A stretch of 11,647 bases of DNA from an uncultured Desulfovibrio sp. (lineage in GTDB: Bacteria; Desulfobacterota; Desulfovibrionia; Desulfovibrionales; Desulfovibrionaceae): contig USCL01000104.1 of the NCBI GenBank assembly GCA_900553145.1, positions 1-11,647 of the forward strand, written 5' to 3'. Below are positions 1 through 6,981 of the stretch, piece by piece. A program made the position numbers and the translations under genes. Position 1 is the stretch's first letter. Each line of letters opens with the position of its first letter. Below the pieces are notes generated by a model that was not told where the DNA came from, ran no database searches, and worked only from the letters and a program-made list of their open reading frames with translations.

Positions 1-240
1 ACCGGCAGGGGACTCAGGGGTTAGCGGGGGTTGGGGGGGCTTGGAATGCGTCTTCACCCCAACCGCTCCTTGGGATTCGGGCAAAAGCGGTTCATCGCCA
101 TGCGCGGCCTGACGCCGCGATGAAGCCCCCCGTTCGCTGAAGAGACGAACGGGGGGCTGACGGGGCTCGGAGGTGTGGGGCTCAGCCCGTTTTCATCTTT
201 CGCCTTTGTCCCGGCGCGATGTAGGCCGGCTCCTCGTACC
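1..240. other. Gene-free edge with stem-loops
   Basis: I see no gene with a plausible start, ribosome binding site and protein-like composition here. The stretch is G-rich. It contains a weak 7-bp inverted repeat (AACCGCT at 61-67, AGCGGTT at 86-92) and the strong hairpin listed separately at 124-158. It lies downstream of the YjhX-family gene, so it may hold the 3' end of that transcript. It could also be the trailing region of a gene lying left of the window edge. Confidence 0.5.
124..158. terminator. GC-rich hairpin, possible terminator
   Basis: A perfect 13-bp stem (AGCCCCCCGTTCG at 124-136, CGAACGGGGGGCT at 146-158) closes a 9-nt loop. Neither side has a real T tract, so it is not a textbook intrinsic terminator. 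It sits about 80 nt past the stop of the minus-strand YjhX-family gene, in the right place to end that transcript or one entering from the left edge. The stem is certain; the function is inferred. Confidence 0.5.
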
Positions 241-498
241 TCAGCGGTTGTCGCACTGAGATCGCACCGCGCGCAGGCCTTCCGGCGTGATGCGGTAGGG
301 AAGGCCGTTCTTTGAACTGATGAGCTGCTTGCTTTTCAGCTTCTTGAAGATCTCCAACGTGCAATCGCAGAGCAGCCAGCCCTCGCGGGTATAGCATTCC
401 ACATCGGCCACTTTGCCGGAACCGTCACGGATTATCAGGATTCTTCCGCCCTTGGCGAGCGTATGGAGGGTTCTTTGTTCAAGACGGGAAATGTTCAC
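241..498 (-). CDS. yjhX: YjhX family toxin (UPF0386)
   Basis: The 85-residue product matches my memory of E. coli YjhX nearly end to end: N-terminal NISRLEQRTLHTLAKGGRI, then VECYTREGWLL, DCTLEIFKKLKSKQLI, NGLPYRI and a C-terminal CDNR. The family is predicted to fold as a small winged helix, and in E. coli it is listed as the putative toxin of a pair with the GNAT-type antitoxin YjhQ; its molecular target is not firmly established. I chose GTG at 498 rather than the upstream ATG at 555. It gives exactly the family length of 85 residues, aligns with the family's MN(L/I)S start, and has AGGGG seven bases upstream. No acetyltransferase partner lies on either side within the window, so this copy appears solitary. 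A role as a stand-alone DNA-binding regulator is equally possible. Confidence 0.9.
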   Translation of the reverse strand: MNISRLEQRTLHTLAKGGRILIIRDGSGKVADVECYTREGWLLCDCTLEIFKKLKSKQLISSKNGLPYRITPEGLRAVRSQCDNR

Positions 499-611
499 GG
501 GATTACCCCTTATCAATGGATAAACGACAAGACGCCGCTCAAGGCGGCCAGCCATGATCGCGATCCACCGGCCCTACGGCCAGCGGAACTCACTTATCCA
601 ATGATTACAGT

Positions 612-632
612 ATCCAGCATCCAACATCCGTT
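612..632. repeat. Three tandem 7-bp ATCC-type repeats
   Basis: Three adjacent 7-mers, ATCCAGC, ATCCAAC and ATCCGTT, lie at 612-618, 619-625 and 626-632, followed by the 8-bp palindrome GTTTAAAC at 630-637. They lie about 115-135 bp upstream of the chosen GTG start of the YjhX-family gene, so they could bind a regulator. No promoter hexamers could be assigned with confidence. Confidence 0.35.
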
Positions 633-641
633 TAAACAAAA

Positions 642-658
642 GTAGAGACGTCTCCTAC
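642..658. promoter_or_regulatory. GAGACGTCTC palindrome
   Basis: A perfect 10-bp palindrome GAGACGTCTC (645-654) is flanked by GTA on the left and CTAC on the right, making a nearly symmetric 17-bp site. It lies just beyond the tandem ATCC repeats in the upstream region of the YjhX-family gene. It may be an operator; this is inference from symmetry and position only. Confidence 0.3.
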
Positions 659-909
659 ACGCTCGCCCACATGGCGTCAAGCACCCTTCATTGCCCCCGT
701 CCTCCCCTTCGGGGCCGCGGTTCGCCGCCTTTGGACATTCCGGCGCCACCGCGGCGGATCTTCTTGCCCGGCCACCCCACACGCGGCCCCTTCCCTCCGG
801 CAGGATGCCTCCATGCCCTTTTCCTTGGAGGAGCCCACAGGCACGGGCCTCCCTCCTGAAACATGCGCGGGAACTCTCTGACATCCGTCACCGCCGCTTT
901 TCTGAATTT

Positions 910-930
910 CTAACATAGTACATATGTTAG
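910..930. promoter_or_regulatory. CTAACATA / TATGTTAG operator-like palindrome
   Basis: Two perfect 8-bp arms (CTAACATA at 910-917, TATGTTAG at 923-930) are separated by GTACA. AT-rich arms around a 5-nt centre are typical of dimeric winged-helix or TetR-like regulator sites. No confidently called gene starts within 400 bp on either side, so either the regulated gene has decayed or the site is incidental. Confidence 0.4.
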
Positions 931-1111
931 GAAAAAACGGCTCCACGGCCGCCATACTGCACGGCAACGACGGGGCCAATACCAAGGGCATCTGGAAAAC
1001 CGCCCCGTTCCTTATTGGACTCTCGCCCATCATCGCAAGCGCAGTGGTAGCCTTATCGGCAAGCTGTCCCTGGAGCAGGGCCCATGCCGCTTGGGATTGG
1101 GACTTCCAAGG

Positions 1112-1151
1112 CAAAGGCAGGCTTCTCATGCCTGGGGGGAGCCTGCCTTTG
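1112..1151. terminator. 12-bp stem-loop, terminator-like
   Basis: CAAAGGCAGGCT (1112-1123) pairs perfectly with AGCCTGCCTTTG (1140-1151) around a 16-nt loop. The stem's own TTTG followed by TTCTC gives only a weak T-rich tail on the plus strand. It resembles an intrinsic terminator at the end of a lost plus-strand gene, since the open frame from 924 runs into it. No intact gene now feeds it. Confidence 0.45.
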
Positions 1152-1629
1152 TTCTCAGAGTGACGTCATGGATTGAGAAGGAAAAATCGGCAGTTGCCAA
1201 GCCCTACCCGAAGATAGGGGGCACGCTCTCAAGCCTGTTTCGAGGCGGACAGGCGTTCTGGCTGCGCGGGCTCTTCCGGCATGAAAAGGCGGCCCGGACT
1301 CGACCTTACGGTTATATTAGGAGCACAGATGCCCGTCGAAAACCGCCCCGCCCTTTTCCTTTCTTCCGTTTTTATGCCGCCTGCCCATATGCCGATCCAG
1401 AACAGATTCCGACGCCGACAGCGGCGGCTAAAGCCATTGCGGGAAGCCGCGACATCCCGCCCCCCGGGCATCCTTCCTTCTTCAGAAAGTAAAGCATACC
1501 TCACAGTTATCAAGAATTGTACAAACCAAGGAGAGTCCCGTATACCCTACAGGAAAGGAACCTGCCGGATCCATCGCCCACCGTCCGGATTTACGAAAAA
1601 ACGGGAGACATCCCTTTAAGGGTGCAGCC

Positions 1630-2136
1630 ATGCTGAAAAAACCGCTCACTATCCAGCAAAAACGGTATTTGAAATTTGCCCACTTGTTTTTTGCCGCTCT
1701 TTGGGGCGGAGGGGCAACGACTATGGTCATACTGTTCTGCCTGTTCCACCCCAGTACAGCCCATGAGCAGATAACATTCAACAAGATTTTATTTTATATA
1801 GATTTCATCATTGTCGGGCCCGGCGCCGGAGGCTGTTTGATCACAGGGTTGCTCTATTCCGTATATACAAACTGGGGATTTTTTACCTTCCGATGGATCT
1901 TTTTGAAATACCTTGTGAACATTACATTCATCATATACGGGATGTTCGTCTTTTTACCTTTCACACACAGCCAGTACGCCTATTACCTTTCCCAGCCTCA
2001 GGAGATTGCAATCCCCCAAGAAAGCATCTGGATGAATATCTTTTGCACGTCTCAGAACCTCTGCACGATACTCATGTTCCTGTTTGTGGTGTATCTTTCC
2101 GTATTTAAGCCGTTGAAAAAGAAAAACGAAGGATAG
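1630..2136 (+). CDS. Four-helix integral membrane protein
   Basis: The 168-residue protein has no recognised catalytic motif. Four hydrophobic segments are visible, at about 14-38, 55-78, 88-110 and 138-159, with a short basic N terminus and a basic C-terminal tail (KPLKKKNEG). This suggests a four-helix bundle in the inner membrane. TM1 carries a histidine and a tryptophan-glycine motif (KFAHLFFAALWGGG), and TM2 has a glycine-rich stretch (VGPGAGG). The pattern recalls the DUF2269/CopD-like membrane families, where helix histidines sometimes bind haem or metal, but the resemblance is weak and a function cannot be assigned. The ATG at 1630 has a modest AAGGGTG about five bases upstream. The gene is visibly AT-richer than the transporter operon and stands alone, which fits transfer from elsewhere. 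A terminator-like hairpin follows the stop by about 50 nt. Confidence 0.8.
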   Translation: MLKKPLTIQQKRYLKFAHLFFAALWGGGATTMVILFCLFHPSTAHEQITFNKILFYIDFIIVGPGAGGCLITGLLYSVYTNWGFFTFRWIFLKYLVNITFIIYGMFVFLPFTHSQYAYYLSQPQEIAIPQESIWMNIFCTSQNLCTILMFLFVVYLSVFKPLKKKNEG

Positions 2137-2187
2137 CCCCACCCGCTGAGCGTGTATCCCTTCCATATGGCATACGTTGCTCCCTGC

Positions 2188-2225
2188 AACAGCCTGAGCC
2201 GTACTTGCGGCTTGGGCTGTTCCTT
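2188..2225 (+). terminator. Terminator-like hairpin after the membrane-protein gene
   Basis: A 14-bp stem (2188-2201 with 2208-2221, two internal G-U wobbles) closes a 6-nt TACTTG loop. The right arm ends in GTT and runs on into CCTTTAT, a moderate T-rich tail. It starts about 50 nt after the stop codon at 2136 on the same strand, so it is the natural terminator for that gene. Confidence 0.7.
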
Positions 2226-2361
2226 TATCGACGGCATCAGGCGTACGCCGTCCCGCCAAGGGAGGCGGGTGTTTCCCGGTACCCCTTCTTGTAGCAGCCG
2301 TGTTCCGGCTTAGTGCGGCCACTGCTCCGGTTGAGCGCGGCTCGCCCCTGCGGAGGACTGC

Positions 2362-2395
2362 GGAAAGCCCCTTTCCTTCCGGTCAGGGGCTTTCC
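2362..2395. repeat. 10-bp inverted repeat stem-loop
   Basis: GGAAAGCCCC (2362-2371) and GGGGCTTTCC (2386-2395) are perfect inverted copies with a 14-nt spacer. There is no T tract on either side. It may work with the neighbouring hairpin at 2415-2436 to stop or stabilise converging transcripts. Confidence 0.45.
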
Positions 2396-2410
2396 TCCCG
2401 GGCTTGGGAC

Positions 2411-2436
2411 AGAAAAGAGGGGGTTGCCCCCCTCTT
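2411..2436 (-). terminator. Hairpin with T-rich tail on the minus strand
   Basis: AAGAGGGGG (2415-2423) pairs with CCCCCTCTT (2428-2436) around a 4-nt loop. On the minus strand the stem ends in CTCTT and continues TTCTG, a short T-rich tail. It is the best terminator candidate for the ABC operon, although it is about 290 nt beyond the last stop codon (2729). Confidence 0.5.
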
Positions 2437-2728
2437 GGTTATCCACCCGCATACGGATCTCTTTGCTTGCCGCCTTTGCGGCGTATCACCCAAATCCGGC
2501 AAGCGGAAGGAAGCCTGCCCTTGGCGTCAGGCCGGGGCACGCCGGCCCCCTTGGCTCCTTCGCGGGCAATCGCTGAATGCCCACCGTCCGCAGCCTTCTT
2601 TTTCCGATGGGCATCGCCACGATGCCGGGCGCGGAACGCGCACCTTCGGAAAGGTCAGGCCGCAGCCCGGCGGTTCCATGCCTGCGCCACGGCTGCTGCT
2701 ATCCGCCGCCCGGGAATGGCGGCTCCGG

Positions 2729-3097
2729 CTACTGTTTTTTCCCCTTGCTGAACGCATAGGGGACATTCAGCGACAAAGACGTGCCGAGGTCTTTCATCGT
2801 AAAGGGATAGACATGCGTTTCCAAAACGTTGTCGTCTTCATCAAGCACGTCGATCCGCAGGATATGGCGGGAACCAACCGCCGTTGCGACCATGCGGTCC
2901 CCGTCGAGCAGCAGGATGGGGTCCGGGTCCTTGTCCACATAGGCGTTTACGGCTTCCATGGCGGGATAGGTACGTCCATCGGCCTCCAGCGGGATGTTTT
3001 CCAGCACGATGTCGTAGGCCTTGCCGGAAACGAAGCACCAGAAGCCGATGCCCGCGAGCAACAGGATCAGGATGAGACGGACGAGCAGCCGCTTCAT
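2729..3097 (-). CDS. DUF6672-like membrane-anchored protein, ABC operon accessory
   Basis: The 122-residue protein starts with a basic MKRLLVR followed by one hydrophobic helix (about 4-23), with no obvious signal peptidase site, so it is probably anchored in the inner membrane with the rest in the periplasm. The exposed part (about 25-122) is acidic and looks strand-rich, with a DKDPDPILLLDGDRM stretch (55-69) and ILRIDVLDEDDNVLE (79-93). Small proteins of this kind end DUF3798-type ABC operons, and I believe they are catalogued as DUF6672; no function is known. The start is fixed by an ATGA overlap with the second permease (3094-3097) and a strong GGAGGTG upstream, which implies translational coupling. 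A role in holding or handing over the binding protein to the permease is an inference from position and topology. Confidence 0.85.
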   Translation of the reverse strand: MKRLLVRLILILLLAGIGFWCFVSGKAYDIVLENIPLEADGRTYPAMEAVNAYVDKDPDPILLLDGDRMVATAVGSRHILRIDVLDEDDNVLETHVYPFTMKDLGTSLSLNVPYAFSKGKKQ

Positions 3098-4203
3098 GCC
3101 GCACCTCCTTCTGCGCCGCGAAACTGGGCGCGGGCGCGATCCCTGTCCGTGGAGCGTCTCCACGCATGCAGCACCAGCGCCAAGGCGATGATGCCATACG
3201 AAATGAACACGCGGAAGTATTCCCCGATCTGGGCGTCCCCCACCAGATATTTGCCCGCCATGGGCGAGACGATGAACATGAGGTGGAAGAGGACGATCCC
3301 GGCAAAGACGTTGAGGATGGAGGCGCGCGATACCGTCGCCCCGCCCACGAGCAGGGCGGCGATGGCGAAGACGCCCGCCTGTTCATGGCTGTTGTAGGTG
3401 TTCATGGTGCCCACGTTCTGCAGGAAGATGATCTGCCCGATGCAGGCGAGGACCGTGGAAATGACGATGGAGATGATCCGGGTGCGCATCACCGGGATGC
3501 CGGCGGCGTTGGCTATCGCCATGTTCTGCCCCGTCGCCCGCATGTCCTGACCGAGCTTGGTCTTGCGGAACCAGATGATGAAGAGGCAGAACAACCCGAT
3601 GAGCAGGAACGTGGCCACCGGGATGTCGATGCCGCCGATGTTCAGGGGGATGAGCGAATCGAGGCTCTGGCGCATCCCGTCGAGGTTGGTCACGTTGCGG
3701 ATGCCGTAGCCGCGCGACAGCAGGAGCTTCGAGCTGAGGATGGGGACGAGGCTGCCGAAGCAGTACAGCACGACCAGCTGATACACCCCGTTCATGAAGA
3801 AGCCGAGGATATAGGACGTGACCATTTCCCGGCCCCGCGCCTTGTTCAGCACAAAGCCGCACAGCCAGCCGAAGGCGATGGCCAGCGGCAAGGCGATGAT
3901 CGCAGCGAGAAGCATCCCTTGCACGCCGACGATGTTCCAGTCGCAGACGAAGATCAGGCCGATCTGACCCGCCATGGCGCCGAGCACCATCCCGAAGTTC
4001 AGCCCCATGCCCGCCATGATGGGGATGAGCAGGGAAAGCACCAGAAAGGAGTTGCGCGACAGCCGCACCAAAAGTTCCTGGACGAGGTAGGAAAGCGAAA
4101 ACTGGGAAATGGGGATGGCGATGGCGCTGACCACAAGAAAGACCAGCGGCACGGCATTGCGGATAAGGAACAGCCGGAAAGCATCAAGAGGGGTCGGTTT
4201 CAT
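3094..4203 (-). CDS. ABC transporter permease (BPD_transp_2 type), second subunit
   Basis: The 369-residue inner-membrane protein has many hydrophobic segments from about residue 12 to 348. It matches the branched-chain amino acid/ribose-type permease family by GMGLNFGMVLG (65-75), at the place of the family's G-x-D-L-S-V-G segment, by the cytoplasmic coupling stretch RKTKLGQDMRATGQN (213-227), and by LLVGGATVSRASI (284-296). It should pair with the permease encoded just upstream to form the heterodimeric channel. The ATG lies in an ATGA overlap with that gene's stop (4200-4203), with AAGGTGA five bases upstream. The stop in turn overlaps the small membrane-protein start. The C terminus is basic and then Ala/Gly-rich (DRDRARAQFRGAEGGAA). 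The substrate cannot be read from the sequence. Confidence 0.93.
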   Translation of the reverse strand: MKPTPLDAFRLFLIRNAVPLVFLVVSAIAIPISQFSLSYLVQELLVRLSRNSFLVLSLLIPIMAGMGLNFGMVLGAMAGQIGLIFVCDWNIVGVQGMLLAAIIALPLAIAFGWLCGFVLNKARGREMVTSYILGFFMNGVYQLVVLYCFGSLVPILSSKLLLSRGYGIRNVTNLDGMRQSLDSLIPLNIGGIDIPVATFLLIGLFCLFIIWFRKTKLGQDMRATGQNMAIANAAGIPVMRTRIISIVISTVLACIGQIIFLQNVGTMNTYNSHEQAGVFAIAALLVGGATVSRASILNVFAGIVLFHLMFIVSPMAGKYLVGDAQIGEYFRVFISYGIIALALVLHAWRRSTDRDRARAQFRGAEGGAA

Positions 4204-5243
4204 GATTTCACCTTCGTCACACGGGTCAGCGCATACAGAATCATACCGTTGGACACGATGATACGGATAACTTCGGACATATCCGTCTGGATCATGCTGT
4301 TGATGACCGATGGCGTCATGGTCAGGATGCCCTGAAAGAGAAACGTGCCCACTACCACATTCATGATGCTGGCCTTTTTAACCGAAGCGCCGCCGATGAG
4401 GATAGCCGCGACCGCCGGGAAAGCCATGTAAAACGGCCCCATATAGAGCTGGATGAAGCCGAAGCTCTGCTCGTAGATGATGATGCCGATCGCGCCGAGC
4501 ACCGTGGAGATGATCACGGAAAGCGTGCGCATGCGGTTGATGTTCACCCCGCTGGCCCGGGCGTATTCGGGGTTTGAGCCCACGGTGGTCATGGCCGTCC
4601 CTGTACGGGTGCGCATGAACAGCGCCATCGCCCCGCAGCAGAACAGGAAGAACAGGAACATGCCGGTGGGGAAAAAGAAGAAGTCCCCAAGCTTGAAGGC
4701 GCCGATATCGCCGATGGCGTTCTGCCAGAACGCCTCCACCGAAATGGTCGTGCGCAGCCCCTTCCCCGCGTAGCCCCAGACCATGTTGGGGCTGGAGTAC
4801 GGCAGTATGAGCCACATGATGCACATGATGGCCACGGAAGAGAACCCCACATAGGTGGCGATCATCATCTCATCGCCCTTGACCCGGTTGAGCAGCGCGC
4901 CGTATCCCCATCCGAGGATAACCGCGATGGGCGTGGCGATCGCCATCGCCGCAAGGATGCCGGGAAGCCCCTGCAGGGCGAGCTCGACGCTGGTGACCGC
5001 GCCGACGAGGCCCGCGATGATGCCCAGAGGCAAACCGAAATTCAGGCCGCACCCCGACTGCACCATGGGCACCATGGCGAGCACCATGACCCCGTTCATG
5101 CCGAAACGCACCAATGTATCGCTGATGGAAGCGTCCAGCCGCACGTCCACAAAGGGCGCGGCGACAAACAGCAGCACCAGAAAAGCCGCGATCAGGAGGC
5201 GGGGCCAGCCTGCGTCCTCGATAAACTCCTTGAGTCCTTTCAT
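4200..5243 (-). CDS. ABC transporter permease (BPD_transp_2 type), first subunit
   Basis: The 347-residue polytopic inner-membrane protein is of the same family as the next permease. Corresponding landmarks are GCGLNFGLPLG (64-74), the coupling stretch RTRTGTAMTTVGSNPEYARA (211-230) and AILIGGASVKKASIMN (280-295). The two permeases share the general pattern but are clearly diverged, as expected of an obligate heterodimer. I chose ATG at 5243 rather than starts further upstream. It overlaps the ATPase stop as ATGA, has GGAAGGGA about seven bases upstream, and begins with the cytoplasmic MKGLKEFIEDAGW before the first helix (about 15-31). The Phe-rich run around 188-202 lies at the entry to a membrane segment. 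Substrate unknown. Confidence 0.93.
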   Translation of the reverse strand: MKGLKEFIEDAGWPRLLIAAFLVLLFVAAPFVDVRLDASISDTLVRFGMNGVMVLAMVPMVQSGCGLNFGLPLGIIAGLVGAVTSVELALQGLPGILAAMAIATPIAVILGWGYGALLNRVKGDEMMIATYVGFSSVAIMCIMWLILPYSSPNMVWGYAGKGLRTTISVEAFWQNAIGDIGAFKLGDFFFFPTGMFLFFLFCCGAMALFMRTRTGTAMTTVGSNPEYARASGVNINRMRTLSVIISTVLGAIGIIIYEQSFGFIQLYMGPFYMAFPAVAAILIGGASVKKASIMNVVVGTFLFQGILTMTPSVINSMIQTDMSEVIRIIVSNGMILYALTRVTKVKS

Positions 5244-6841
5244 GCGGTAGTCCCTTCCGTATTCGTTGCGCCCAGCATGAGATATCCAAAAACTTCCGAC
5301 GGTTCGGTGGCAGGACGGATGCCGACGATGGTGCCCCCGGACGTAATGGCAATCCGATCGCAAACGGAACGCAGCTCTTCCAGCTCCGAGGAGATCATAA
5401 CGATGGTCGTGCCGTATTCGCGGTTATGGCGCTTGAGCGTGTCGAGCACCACCTTTTTCGCGCCCACGTCGATGCCGCGGGTGGGCTCCGCCACAAAAAG
5501 CAGCTTGGGATGCATCTCGAACGCGTTGGCAAGGCAGACTTTCTGCTGGTTCCCGCCGGAAAGCTCCTGCACCAGCTGCTTTTCATCCACGCACTTGATT
5601 TCCAGCTCCCGGATATACTTGCGGGCGCATTCGTCGATGGCCTCCTCGTCGCGCAGGCGCAACAGGCCGCCGAAAGCCGGCTTCAGAAATTTTTTCTGGT
5701 TCTGCAACGCGGCGAAAACGATATTCCAGGCGATGGACTCCTCAAGGAGCAGCCCCACGCCGCGCCTGTCCTCGGATACCGCGCTGATCCCGGCGGCGAG
5801 CGGCGCAATGGGATCATTGAGCCCCAGATCCTTCCCGGCGAAGCGCACGGTGCCCCCGGAAGGGTACAGCCCCATGACGCCGTTGGCGATGCCGAGCTTG
5901 CCCTGCCCGGCCAACCCGCCGATGCCGAGGATTTCCCCTTCCCGGACGGAAAGGCTGACGTCGCGCACCGTTTCGCCGGGCATATCCACCCAGAGGTGCT
6001 CAAGCTCCAGCAACGGCGCCCCGAAGGTACGTGTGTCGACCCCGGCCTCGGCATCGCCCCGGATGCTGCGGCCCACCATTTTCGCCGCGATTTCGCGTAC
6101 CGAGGTCTTGTCCGACGTGACGGACAGCACGACCTCGCCGTCACGCAGGATCACGATGTCGTCGCAGACATTGAGCACTTCGTTCAGGCGGTGGGAAATA
6201 AAGATGATGGCGATGCCCATGCTGGCGAGATGGCGCATGGAGGCAAGCAGGACTTCCGCTTCCGATTCGGTGAGCACGGCGGTCGGTTCGTCCAGAACCA
6301 GGATCTGCGTGCTTTCCTTGTCGATTTCGCGGGCGATTTCCGTAAACTGCTTGTGGCCGACGGGAAGTTCCGAAATCAGGGTGCCGCTGTCCAGCGAGAC
6401 GTTGAGCTTGCTGATCGCCTCCTCCGCGCGTTTGGACATCGCCTCGCGGTCAAGCGTTTTCAAGCGGTCGCCGAAAGCCTCCACCAGCGGATTGTATTTC
6501 ACGGATTCCCGGTTGAGCACGATGTTTTCGGTCACCGTGAACCCCGGGATCAGGGAAAACTCCTGATGCACCATGCCGATGCCGGCGTGAAGCGCATCCA
6601 TGGGGCTGCGGAAGTGGACGACCTCCCCATTGATGCGAATGCTTCCCTCGTAACCGCCAGTCTCACGGATAACGTTCATCCCGAACAGGATGTTCATCAG
6701 AGTGGACTTTCCGGCCCCGTTTTCCCCAACCAGACCGAGAATCCGCCCCTTCTCCAGCGAGAAGGACACGTTTTTCAGCACCCGGTTGCCATAATAGGCT
6801 TTGCCAACTCCCTCAACGCGGAGCAACGGCTCTTTTTCCAT
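5240..6841 (-). CDS. ABC transporter ATP-binding protein, tandem NBD (sugar/nucleoside type)
   Basis: The 533-residue protein has two fused nucleotide-binding domains, as in RbsA/NupA-type ATPases. NBD1 has a full Walker A GENGAGKST (39-47), Q-loop HQEF (92-95), a diverged signature LPVGHKQ (159-165), Walker B ILVLDEPTAVLT (180-191) and switch histidine ISHR (215-218). NBD2 (from about 277) has a degenerate Walker A GLAGQGKLG with Leu where Ser/Thr is usual, a canonical signature LSGGNQQK (427-434), a Walker B with Ala in place of Asp (FVAEPTRGID, 449-458), and Ser instead of the switch His (ISSEL). Only the composite site with NBD1's Walker motifs and NBD2's signature looks fully competent. 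I chose ATG at 6841 because MEKEPLLRVEG is the typical domain start, although the upstream AGG is weak. It powers the two permeases encoded next. Confidence 0.93.
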   Translation of the reverse strand: MEKEPLLRVEGVGKAYYGNRVLKNVSFSLEKGRILGLVGENGAGKSTLMNILFGMNVIRETGGYEGSIRINGEVVHFRSPMDALHAGIGMVHQEFSLIPGFTVTENIVLNRESVKYNPLVEAFGDRLKTLDREAMSKRAEEAISKLNVSLDSGTLISELPVGHKQFTEIAREIDKESTQILVLDEPTAVLTESEAEVLLASMRHLASMGIAIIFISHRLNEVLNVCDDIVILRDGEVVLSVTSDKTSVREIAAKMVGRSIRGDAEAGVDTRTFGAPLLELEHLWVDMPGETVRDVSLSVREGEILGIGGLAGQGKLGIANGVMGLYPSGGTVRFAGKDLGLNDPIAPLAAGISAVSEDRRGVGLLLEESIAWNIVFAALQNQKKFLKPAFGGLLRLRDEEAIDECARKYIRELEIKCVDEKQLVQELSGGNQQKVCLANAFEMHPKLLFVAEPTRGIDVGAKKVVLDTLKRHNREYGTTIVMISSELEELRSVCDRIAITSGGTIVGIRPATEPSEVFGYLMLGATNTEGTTA

Positions 6842-6981
6842 AGATGGCCTGCTGATACAAATTATCGTGTACGCCACAGGGACGCTGTCGCTCAATTGCG
6901 ACGGAAAGGGCCCCTCACCGCGAGGTTCCGCCCTTTCATCGTACTCGGCGCCAAGCTTCTCTGTGCCCGGCACGAGGAGAA

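Larger units (their letters stand above)
499..1629. other. Long gene-poor region
   Basis: About 1.1 kb separates the YjhX-family gene from the membrane-protein gene. Open frames exist on both strands, but I recognise no domain in them, and none combines a good ribosome binding site with convincing composition. The stretch holds a tandem ATCC repeat, a GAGACGTCTC palindrome, an 8-bp-arm palindrome (910-930) and a strong hairpin (1112-1151), each listed separately. A frame open on both strands at about 930-1110, ending at that hairpin, could be the remnant of a gene. Confidence 0.5.
2137..2728. other. Convergent intergenic region rich in stem-loops
   Basis: No supported gene lies between the membrane-protein gene (plus strand) and the end of the ABC operon (minus strand). 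At least five inverted repeats fall between 2188 and 2436. Besides the three given their own entries they include GACGGC/GCCGTC (2230-2252, enclosing the palindrome GGCGTACGCC) and CCCGCC/GGCGGG (2252-2269, followed by TGTTTC). The remainder (2440-2728) is GC-rich with no recognisable coding content. A 6-bp hairpin (2705-2723) lies just past the stop of the last operon gene. Confidence 0.55.

Noticed and set aside
677..1129. A 150-codon minus-strand frame with a stretch vaguely like an ATP synthase proteolipid (c/K) subunit
   Set aside because: The resemblance is limited to spacing of a few Gly, Ala and Pro residues. There is no second helix pattern, the remainder is Arg/Gly-rich, and there is no supporting gene context.
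1281..1619. Overlapping frames on both strands upstream of the membrane-protein gene
   Set aside because: Arg/Pro-rich products with no motif or ribosome binding site; they look like random frames in G+C-rich intergenic DNA.
2300..3397. A 365-codon open frame on the plus strand
   Set aside because: It runs across the stem-loop region and antisense to the small membrane protein and second permease; Arg/Pro/Gly-rich composition and no start signals.
3166..4335. A 389-codon open frame on the plus strand
   Set aside because: It is antisense to the second permease, and its product is an implausible His/Asp/Glu-rich chain without domains.
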